DNA of 8,037 nt from CAZBYL01 sp964522805 (GTDB taxonomy: Bacteria; Synergistota; Synergistia; Synergistales; Synergistaceae). Below, one piece after another: positions 1 through 6,072 of this stretch; within the stretch, counting starts at the first letter, position 1, and the number at the start of each line of letters is the position of its first letter. The position numbers and the translations under genes were made by a program. A model generated the notes under the pieces. The model had not been told where the DNA came from and made no database searches. It worked only from the letters and a program-made list of their open reading frames with translations. The DNA is taken from assembly GCA_964522805.1 (NCBI GenBank), contig CAZFWP010000087.1, forward strand, positions 1-8,037, given 5' to 3'.

Positions 1-1312
1 TATCCTCTGTCATCAGACGATAGAGGTCTCCCGCCTGATAGAAGCAGTTGTCTGTGGGATCGTCTTTGGGGTCAAAGGGCCAAGCGGCACCGCTCAGTTC
101 AAGCGGGGGTTCCATGTGTTCAGGCTGGTCAGCCCATTCACCGTAAGAGTTCGGCTGATAGCCGATTGTGGCGCCGGCATTGCCGTCAACGCGCATCATT
201 CCGTCTCTGTGATAGCTGTGTACGTGGCAGTGAGCCTGGTTGACGGGAATCTGGTCATGATTGACGCCCAGACGGTATCTCTGCGCATCGCCGTAGGAGA
301 AAAGACGCCCCTGGAAGAATTTATCGGGGGAGAAACCAATACCGGGCACCACATGCCCGGGGTTGAAAGCGGACTGCTCCACATCGGCAAAGTAATTTTC
401 GGGATTGCGATTCAGCTCAAGTACGCCGACCTCAATCAAAGGATAGTCTTTATGGTGCCACACCTTGGTGATATCAAAGGGGTTCTCCGGATGTTTGCGG
501 GCCTGTTCCTCTGTCATTATCTGCACATACATTGTCCATCTGGGGAAATCTCCCTTGGCGATGGATTCAAAGAGGTCTCTCTGATGACTCTCTCTGTCGC
601 CGGCAACAATCGCCGCCGCCTCCGCATCACTGAGGTTTTTAATCCCCTGCTGAGTACGAAGGTGGAATTTGCACCACACACGCCTGTTATCCGCATTGCA
701 GAAGCTAAAGGTGTGAGAGCCAAAACCGTGCATATGTCTGTATGAGGCGGGAATACCTCTGTCGGACATGGTGATGGTGATCTGGTGCAGCGCTTCCGGC
801 AGCATCGACCAGAAATCCCAATTATTCTGGGCGGAGCGCATATTGGTCTTGGGGTCGCGTTTGACGGCTCTGTTAAGGTCCGGGAAGTTGTGCGCGTCTC
901 TGATAAAAAAGACCGGGGTATTATTGCCGACAAGGTCCCAGTTTCCCTCTTCCGTATAGAATTTGCAGGCAAAGCCGCGGATATCACGTTCCGCATCAGC
1001 AGCCCCGCGTTCTCCTGCGACGGTGGAAAAACGCACAAAGACTTCTGTCTCTTTACCGATTTTTTCAAAAACTTTAGCACGCGAATATTTGGTAATATCT
1101 CCGGTTACAGTGAATTTGCCGAAAGCACCGCTGCCCTTGGCATGCATCCTGCGTTCCGGGATAACTTCCCTCTCAAAATGGGCAAGCTTCTCCATCAGCC
1201 AGACATCCTGCATAAGGACGGGGCCGCGCTCGCCGGCTGTCATGCTGTGTTCATTGCTTGGCACCGGGGCTCCTACCTCGTTAGTCAGCTTTTTGCTCTG
1301 ATCCTTTTCCAT
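1..1312 (-). CDS. katA: Monofunctional heme catalase KatA (3' end cut by window edge)
   Basis: Catalase converts hydrogen peroxide to water and oxygen in the cytoplasm using heme. The frame is open from the ATG at 1312 to the window edge, giving 437 residues with no frameshift. Small-subunit catalases have about 480-500, so roughly the last 45-60 residues lie outside. The distal active site motif FEREVIPERRMHAKGSG holds the catalytic His57. Asn130 lies in VGNNTPVFF. The proximal heme-ligand signature RLFSYGDAQ places Tyr340. The spacing of these three residues matches the bovine enzyme exactly (74, 147, 357). Long blocks such as RFSTVAGERGAADAERDIRG and ASYRHMHGFGSHTFSF are typical of clade 3 catalases. 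The start is supported by GGAGG 8 nt upstream and by the normal N-terminal extension before the first conserved block. It appears to be monocistronic from its own promoter, probably under PerR control (see operator). Family identity is near certain. Confidence 0.98.
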   Translation of the reverse strand, partial: MEKDQSKKLTNEVGAPVPSNEHSMTAGERGPVLMQDVWLMEKLAHFEREVIPERRMHAKGSGAFGKFTVTGDITKYSRAKVFEKIGKETEVFVRFSTVAGERGAADAERDIRGFACKFYTEEGNWDLVGNNTPVFFIRDAHNFPDLNRAVKRDPKTNMRSAQNNWDFWSMLPEALHQITITMSDRGIPASYRHMHGFGSHTFSFCNADNRRVWCKFHLRTQQGIKNLSDAEAAAIVAGDRESHQRDLFESIAKGDFPRWTMYVQIMTEEQARKHPENPFDITKVWHHKDYPLIEVGVLELNRNPENYFADVEQSAFNPGHVVPGIGFSPDKFFQGRLFSYGDAQRYRLGVNHDQIPVNQAHCHVHSYHRDGMMRVDGNAGATIGYQPNSYGEWADQPEHMEPPLELSGAAWPFDPKDDPTDNCFYQAGDLYRLMTED

Positions 1313-1320
1313 CGTGTATT

Positions 1321-1325
1321 CCTCC
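1321..1325 (-). promoter_or_regulatory. Ribosome-binding site of katA
   Basis: GGAGG on the minus strand, 8 nt before the ATG at 1312. It fixes the katA start and excludes the in-frame upstream alternatives. Confidence 0.85.
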
Positions 1326-1390
1326 ATTCTGTGTCATAGACACCGCTTGAAACGGGTTAAATTTCTTTAAAAATGCAACTTTTAAACATG

Positions 1391-1440
1391 TATCAAGATA
1401 AAAATCAAGAAAATTATAAAACTTATAATCTATCTTGATA
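1391..1440. repeat. Nested inverted repeat in the katA leader
   Basis: The perfect 10-bp arms TATCAAGATA (1391-1400) and TATCTTGATA (1431-1440) enclose 30 bp. Within this lies a second inverted repeat, ATTATAA (1413-1419) and TTATAAT (1423-1429), which contains the PerR-like box. ATCAAGA also occurs a second time at 1404-1410. If transcription starts near 1440 the outer arms would sit at the very 5' end of the mRNA and could form a 10-bp stem. It could be an operator for a second factor, an RNA structure, or both. Confidence 0.7.
1414..1428 (-). promoter_or_regulatory. Putative PerR box (peroxide-responsive operator) of katA
   Basis: The minus-strand sequence TTATAAGTTTTATAA matches the Bacillus Per box consensus TTATAATnATTATAA at 12 of the 14 defined positions. 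It is a near-perfect palindrome centred at 1421. It sits just downstream of the predicted start point and overlaps the alternative -10 element, so a bound repressor would block initiation or early elongation. PerR, a Fur-family metal-dependent peroxide sensor, represses katA in many Gram-positive bacteria. Because the site is AT-rich in an AT-rich gap, chance is possible, but its place at a catalase promoter is telling. A Fur-type regulator is the main alternative. Confidence 0.65.
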
Positions 1441-1446
1441 AGTCTC

Positions 1447-1475
1447 ATTAGAACATTCTGAAGATTCCATGTCAA
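1447..1475 (-). promoter_or_regulatory. Putative sigma-A promoter of katA
   Basis: On the minus strand a perfect -35 (TTGACA, 1470-1475) is followed after exactly 17 bp by TCTAAT (1447-1452), one base from consensus. TGT directly before it forms an extended -10. Transcription would start near 1440 and leave a leader of about 128 nt. A second, weaker pair (TTATCA 1436-1441, 17 bp, TATAAT 1413-1418) overlaps the operator just downstream and could be an alternative promoter. The match is seen in the sequence; activity is inferred. Confidence 0.7.
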
Positions 1476-1699
1476 GAGTGAGAGACTGAAACTGGCATCA
1501 AGGGGAACAGTTTGATGATGAATAGATCCTAATATCAATTATGAAAATGACTATAACTCTAACAATGAGCTACATTTCTTGTCTTTATGTATATTAATCA
1601 ATATTTATCACCATTCATTTTGAACATCTTTCATATCTTTGACTTATCGGCAATATCAACGGCTATTTCACCTTTTTTAATTGTCCCCTTGGTTTAGGC
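1476..1699. other. AT-rich intergenic stretch without recognised features
   Basis: This is the upstream half of the roughly 610-bp gap between katA and the SWIM gene. It is AT-rich and has stops in all frames apart from short ORFs. I see no convincing RNA gene, operator or second promoter in it. A short AAACTG/CAGTTT inverted repeat near 1490-1513 is too weak to name. Confidence 0.5.
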
Positions 1700-1700
1700 T

Positions 1701-1744
1701 GATAAAACAAAGCAGAGCTCCTCCTATAAAGGAGAGACTCTGCT
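1701..1744 (-). terminator. Intrinsic terminator of the SNF2-SWIM unit
   Basis: A 7-bp perfect outer stem (AGCAGAG 1711-1717 with CTCTGCT 1738-1744) carries a 4-bp inner stem (1721-1724 with 1731-1734) and a 6-nt loop. Read on the minus strand it is followed by TTTGTTTT, a usable U-tract. The plus-strand side lacks a T-run. It lies downstream of the SWIM gene and the small ORF and before the katA promoter, so it separates the two units. Confidence 0.7.
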
Positions 1745-1829
1745 TATCTCTGCGCTATCTTTATTCCATTAGTGATTAATGTCCAAGACGTTTTTCCTCG
1801 TATGCCGAGGACAAGAGCTTAAATGTATC

Positions 1830-1907
1830 TTATTTAAGCAGTTTCTGGGCGGCAGAAGGCTTGATAATTGACGCAGCAACAATAGGAGCCAGTCTGAATA
1901 CGCTCAT
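1830..1907 (-). CDS. Possible small ORF, 25 residues, cationic and hydrophobic, unknown function
   Basis: This short ORF lies directly downstream of the SWIM gene and upstream of the shared terminator. The peptide begins MSVFRLAPIVAAS and ends AQKLLK. It has four basic and no acidic residues, is rich in Ala, Ile and Leu, and could form one amphipathic helix. TAGGAG, which overlaps the SWIM stop codon, lies 12 nt before the ATG; this is longer than ideal but possible. I do not recognise the family. It may be a real third cistron, a leader-like peptide, or a chance ORF; 25 codons occur often by chance. The position between gene and terminator and the odd composition are the only support. Confidence 0.3.
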   Translation of the reverse strand: MSVFRLAPIVAASIIKPSAAQKLLK

Positions 1908-1922
1908 CCCACTATGAAACTC

Positions 1923-2861
1923 CTACAGCAATTTTTTGGGGCGCCCCACTGGGGTTTTCTTTTCGCCGGTGAGAATCTCAAAGGCCTTGTTCGCAGCTCG
2001 TTCGTAACAAGGAGTTAAGGTCTGCCTAAAGGTACTCTCACCACGCCAAAAAGGAAAGTCGTTCATTACCTCAAGAGCATGCATTCGCTGAGAGCCGTCG
2101 TCGGCGTAGTGAAAATTGGGCATCTTTGCATGATACCAGCCTTCATCTAAAGACAGCTCCGTCTGCTCCTCCGGCTCCTCCGCTTCAGCACCGCCGATAA
2201 TTTCACTTTCATAGTCCCAATCTTCATAGCTCTCCTCGGGACTGTCCATCTCATTTTCTCCCTCATCATTCTCAGACGTGAGCATGGCTATAAGGCGGTT
2301 TTTGTCAATTCCGCGCAGTTTCAGCAGTAAAAAAGGGTCGTCATCAATGACTTCGGCAATTAACAGCAGCACCGCCACAATATGTTTACAGGGTGTCGCA
2401 TCGTCGGGGCAGGTGCATTTAAACCTTTTCATCTCTGTTCGTTTAGGGAAGAGTGGAATCCCCGCTTCCATAAAAGCCAGCTCCATCTCTTCGGGCATTT
2501 CACAGGCCAGCAGTCTGGCGGCGAAGGAGGCGTGCTCGCGGAAACGCAGCAGCAGCAATTCTTTCTCCTTCTCAGCCACTGTTTCAAATCCCAGCTTGAT
2601 CTGATAGGGCTTCTTTCTCGTACCTTGAACAAAAGCCGTAACCAACCCAGGCTCTATCTCAATGCTGGTAACTTGCCCCTTACGCGCGTAGCTTCTGCCT
2701 CGGGAGATACGTCCTGAGTCAATACACTCTTCCAAAATACGCATCCAGCGCGCCGACCACCAATTGGCCGCGGAAATCCGCCCCCTCCTGCTGCGGGAGC
2801 GGATACCGCCGCGAATCTCTCTCGGCTTCGCATAATTCCATCTGTATTTCTGTTCAGCCAT
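1923..2861 (-). CDS. SWIM zinc-finger protein, partner of the SNF2 helicase (YwqB-like)
   Basis: This 312-residue protein is probably DNA- or protein-binding and works with the helicase encoded just upstream. The SWIM motif CxCx6CxH is intact: Cys149, Cys151, Cys158 and His160 in KCTCPDDATPCKH, followed by the usual hydrophobic helix. The N-terminus is strongly basic (RGGIRSRSRRGRISAANWW) and matches the conserved opening of bacterial SWIM partners of SNF2 proteins. Residues about 198-240 are very acidic and probably disordered. The C-terminus ends in a GRPKK sequence like an AT-hook core. The start codon overlaps the SNF2 stop in TAATG, so translation is coupled and the two products are probably made together. 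The SWIM assignment is firm. The biochemical role of this pair is not established, and DNA repair or chromosome maintenance is only a guess. Confidence 0.9.
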   Translation of the reverse strand: MAEQKYRWNYAKPREIRGGIRSRSRRGRISAANWWSARWMRILEECIDSGRISRGRSYARKGQVTSIEIEPGLVTAFVQGTRKKPYQIKLGFETVAEKEKELLLLRFREHASFAARLLACEMPEEMELAFMEAGIPLFPKRTEMKRFKCTCPDDATPCKHIVAVLLLIAEVIDDDPFLLLKLRGIDKNRLIAMLTSENDEGENEMDSPEESYEDWDYESEIIGGAEAEEPEEQTELSLDEGWYHAKMPNFHYADDGSQRMHALEVMNDFPFWRGESTFRQTLTPCYERAANKAFEILTGEKKTPVGRPKKLL

Positions 2862-5800
2862 TATCTGATATCCTCCACCGCATCACGGCTCAAAGCAAAA
2901 AGCTCGCGCAAATCCTCATCAGATAGGTCGGAGATCCAGTTCTCGCCGCTTCCGACAACAGCGTCGGCGACATGCCGCTTAGACTCGATAATCGCCTCTA
3001 TCTTCTCTTCCAGTGTCCCCTTGCAGCAAAAATAATGTACCTGCACACTGCTCTTTTGCCCTATTCTGTAGGCGCGGTCCACGGCCTGCTGCTCCACAGC
3101 GGGATTCCACCAGCGGTCAAACATCACCACGTGGTTTGCCCCGGTGAGATTGAGCCCAGTTCCACCGGCCTTTAATGAGAGCACAAAAAACGGCGGCGGG
3201 TTATCCGAATTTTGGAAACGCTGCACCATTTCATCGCGTTTTTTCCTATCAACGCCGCCATGGAGGAACAGCACCTCTTTGCCAAAAGTCTCCTGCAAAA
3301 ATCGCTTAAGCATCATGCCCATCTCGGCATATTGTGTAAATATCAGTGCTCTGTCTCCCGCTGCCAGCATCTCTTCGGCTATTTCCGCAAGACGTGCCAG
3401 TTTTCCCGAACGCCCCTCAAGCTCCGAACGATCCTTCAAATAAAGAGCGGGATGGTCACACACCTGTTTTAAAGAGGTAATAGCAGCAAGAACCAGTCCC
3501 TTACGCTGTATCCCCTCTGCCTCGGAGATTTCATCTTCAAGGCTGCGGAGAACCGCATTGTAAAGTGTCGCCTGCTCCCGTCCCAGTGGGCAGAATACCT
3601 GTGTTTCGATTTTTTCGGGCAGGTCACTGATGATATTTTTATCTGTCTTCAGGCGGCGGAGAATAAAAGGCCCGGTCATCTTCTTGACTTTTTCCATGGC
3701 TTTAACTTCACCGGCCTGGATTGGGCGGATAAAGTCCCGTGAGAACCTGGTCCTGTTCGGCAGCAGCCCGGGCAGCAAAAATTCCATAATTGACCAGATA
3801 TCCCCAACATGGTTTTCCACCGGCGTACCGGTCAAAGCCAGATGCCAGTCAGCGGGAACAGCGCGCGCAGCCCGTGACTGCCTCGTGTCGGGATTTTTTA
3901 TATTTTGCGCCTCATCTAAAATAACACCGCACCATGACATTTCCGCCAGCAGAGTGTTATCGCGGAAGAGAAGCGCGTATGAAGAGAGCACGATTACGCT
4001 CTCACTCGCCTCGTCCAAGAATTTATCGCCCTTAAGCCTCTTCGTACCGTGGTGAATAAGCACCTTCGTTCCTGGGATAAATTTTTCCGTCTCACGCCGC
4101 CAGTTCTCCACTACCGAGGTGGGACAGATTAAAAGCACAGGGCGCTTTTCTCCCTTTTCACGCAAGGACTGTATCATCGCCAAAGTCTGTACCGTCTTGC
4201 CAAGCCCCATATCGTCGGCCAGACAACCTCCGAGACCAAGTTTCGCCAGCCATAAAAGCCAAGAAAAACCCTTGTTTTGGTAAGGACGCAGAGAACCTGC
4301 AAAGCCGCAAGGCTGCGGGACAGGTTCAATCTCCTCCGCGCCGGTCAGCACAGCGCGCACGGAATTCAGCCACTGCGAACCGTTGACTGCGGACACGGGC
4401 ATATCATCTATACCCTCGCTGAAAGAGGCAATAAGCGCATCACGGCGAGTTATTTCTCGAGGCATATGCTTCATGCCGTTGATAATCTTTTCTATCTCAT
4501 CTCGGTAAAGTATCACCCAACGCCCCCTGATGTTGGCAAGAGGTGTCTTCAGCTCGCTGATTAAGGTCAGTTCATCTTCCGTCAAAATGTCCTCGCCCAA
4601 AGAGACAGACCAATCCACTTCCAAAAGGTCGCCGAGATTTATCTGACCGCATGAGGAAAAACCTTCGTTTTCACGGTCATGCAAATTTCCTCTCACCGCA
4701 AGTCTGGGGCGTTCGGAGAGAGATCCCCATGACGAGGGGAACTGCACCTGTATTCCCTGATCAAGAATCACCGGCACATGATTCTGTAAAAAATCAAAAA
4801 GCTCATTCGTATCGAGAAAACACTCCGTTGGCGCCGGATACTCAAGGCTAGCGGCGATAGCGGGAACAAAAGAAGCCAAATGTCCTAAAATTTGCAGCAA
4901 ATAACGGCGTGGGTTCAGCCCCTCGCGTTCAAACCACAACCGCTCCGCATCATCGGGAGACCACACTCGCGCCGCGGGAACTACGATACCGGGATCACGG
5001 GAAGACTGCAAGTGCCAAGAAAGACGCCAAGTTTCGCCTGACGCGCCGTTTTCCTCACGTTCCGGCTCCTCCAGACGCATAAACAGCCGCCACGGCTGCC
5101 TTGTCACCGCTTTAAGGGAGTCCGCCCAATTTCTTATCTGCGGATAGAGAGAATCCATATCCTCATTCCAGCTCTCAAGCGGTACTTTAGGCCAGGTAAG
5201 AGACCTCAGCCAGATCTCATGTGGATTGGACGAATCAACCTTACGTCCATGCTGCTTTGCTGCCTGTGAACTCCGGATAACATAATCCAACAACGCGCAT
5301 AAAATAGCCTCAGCACTCTCGTCTCGCCCTGCAACCTCAGTCCTGGGTTCTCTAAGAGAAAAACCGCGTAAAATCGCCGGGATAGCCTTAACATATTCGA
5401 GATGCTCGTCCTGATGCTTAGCCAGAAGGAGCGGACGCCACACAGAGACAAAACTATCGCCGCTGCGTTCCATATCGGGGAGATACGTGCCGCGGCAAAC
5501 CATGATGGAAGCATACTCAAGAGCTTTGGCGATGAAACGCAGGTCATCGGCAAACAGCACTCCTGGAACAGAGAGCTTTTCATCCGTGTTCTTTAAAATA
5601 GCCGATATTTCGACAATTTCCTCACTTGAAACAGGGACGGCAGGAACAGTATAAGAGGAAAGAACCGCCTCTTCATCGCCGCAGCAGCACTCTCCCAACA
5701 AAGGAGAGGAGGGAATGGGAACACCCCCTCTGGAGGGGAGCAGCACATGGGCAAAAACAACGCTGTCTGCAGCACCCTTGCGTCCGCCGGAAACCGACGC

Positions 5801-5962
5801 CCGTTTCATAGCCCTGCGCACCATCTCCGCAGAAGCCCCCCAAGGCAAAGCGGTAACATCGGCGCCAAGGCCGCTTTTGTTCAGAACTTCTTCGGGTTCA
5901 AAGGAACGCTCTCCCCAAAGATAAAAAGAATTTTCCGCATAAAAAGAGTGAATAATCAGCAT
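2861..5962 (-). CDS. SNF2-family DEAD/DEAH-type helicase / ATPase (YwqA-like)
   Basis: This 1033-residue ATP-dependent DNA translocase of superfamily 2 has all the core motifs: the Q-like LRPYQNKGFSWLLWL near 560; Walker A DDMGLGKT with Lys589; ICPTSVVENW (Ia); DEAQ at 683-686; TGTP at 711-714; FTQYAE near 875; GGTGLNL near 933; and DRAYRIGQ with Arg966. The first ~500 residues form the bacterial SNF2-associated region, with the typical RGTYLP segment, so it resembles YwqA rather than RapA. The start is supported by AGAGG 7 nt before the ATG. It follows the kinase by 110 bp, and its stop overlaps the SWIM gene start by one base. Members are thought to remodel protein-DNA complexes, but the substrate is not known from sequence. 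There is no nuclease or methylase neighbour, so a phage-defence role is not indicated. Family assignment is very secure. Confidence 0.96.
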   Translation of the reverse strand: MLIIHSFYAENSFYLWGERSFEPEEVLNKSGLGADVTALPWGASAEMVRRAMKRASVSGGRKGAADSVVFAHVLLPSRGGVPIPSSPLLGECCCGDEEAVLSSYTVPAVPVSSEEIVEISAILKNTDEKLSVPGVLFADDLRFIAKALEYASIMVCRGTYLPDMERSGDSFVSVWRPLLLAKHQDEHLEYVKAIPAILRGFSLREPRTEVAGRDESAEAILCALLDYVIRSSQAAKQHGRKVDSSNPHEIWLRSLTWPKVPLESWNEDMDSLYPQIRNWADSLKAVTRQPWRLFMRLEEPEREENGASGETWRLSWHLQSSRDPGIVVPAARVWSPDDAERLWFEREGLNPRRYLLQILGHLASFVPAIAASLEYPAPTECFLDTNELFDFLQNHVPVILDQGIQVQFPSSWGSLSERPRLAVRGNLHDRENEGFSSCGQINLGDLLEVDWSVSLGEDILTEDELTLISELKTPLANIRGRWVILYRDEIEKIINGMKHMPREITRRDALIASFSEGIDDMPVSAVNGSQWLNSVRAVLTGAEEIEPVPQPCGFAGSLRPYQNKGFSWLLWLAKLGLGGCLADDMGLGKTVQTLAMIQSLREKGEKRPVLLICPTSVVENWRRETEKFIPGTKVLIHHGTKRLKGDKFLDEASESVIVLSSYALLFRDNTLLAEMSWCGVILDEAQNIKNPDTRQSRAARAVPADWHLALTGTPVENHVGDIWSIMEFLLPGLLPNRTRFSRDFIRPIQAGEVKAMEKVKKMTGPFILRRLKTDKNIISDLPEKIETQVFCPLGREQATLYNAVLRSLEDEISEAEGIQRKGLVLAAITSLKQVCDHPALYLKDRSELEGRSGKLARLAEIAEEMLAAGDRALIFTQYAEMGMMLKRFLQETFGKEVLFLHGGVDRKKRDEMVQRFQNSDNPPPFFVLSLKAGGTGLNLTGANHVVMFDRWWNPAVEQQAVDRAYRIGQKSSVQVHYFCCKGTLEEKIEAIIESKRHVADAVVGSGENWISDLSDEDLRELFALSRDAVEDIR

Positions 5963-5991
5963 AAAAAAACCTCTAAGTCTATATCAACAAA

Positions 5992-6025
5992 CTTCGGCGC
6001 GCAAAAAGGCGCGGACGCGAAGTCC
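5992..6025 (-). other. Two overlapping hairpins between the kinase and SNF2 genes
   Basis: One hairpin pairs CTTCG (5992-5996) with CGAAG (6018-6022) and GCGC (5997-6000) with GCGC (6009-6012). A second pairs GGAC (6013-6016) with GTCC (6022-6025). They share bases and cannot coexist. On the minus strand only TTTGTT follows, so this is at best a weak terminator or attenuator in the SNF2 leader. I find no convincing promoter in this 110-bp gap, so the SNF2 gene may depend partly on read-through from the kinase. Confidence 0.3.
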
Positions 6026-6072
6026 GAGAAAATTAAAATGTATAATCAAACGACAAAAACAAACTATCCAAG

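Noticed and set aside
116..745. Plus-strand ORF of 209 codons
   Set aside because: It is antisense to the well-conserved catalase frame, has no recognisable domain and no good RBS. It is a codon-bias shadow, as is the one at 785-1339.
1281..1538. Minus-strand ORF of 85 codons overlapping the katA start
   Set aside because: It covers the katA promoter, the PerR-like box and the RBS, overlaps katA out of frame, and its sequence looks like translated AT-rich spacer.
1796..1810. CCTCG/CGAGG hairpin as a terminator
   Set aside because: Only a 5-bp stem, and no T-run follows on either strand; the five Ts lie on the wrong side for a plus-strand terminator and read as As on the minus strand.
3630..4055. 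Plus-strand ORF of 141 codons inside the SNF2 gene
   Set aside because: It is antisense to the helicase motif region, which is under strong protein conservation. There is no domain and no RBS.
1923..5962. SNF2-SWIM pair as part of a phage-defence island (DISARM-like or similar)
   Set aside because: No methyltransferase, phospholipase-D nuclease, DUF1998 protein or mobile-element marker is present. The neighbours are housekeeping genes.
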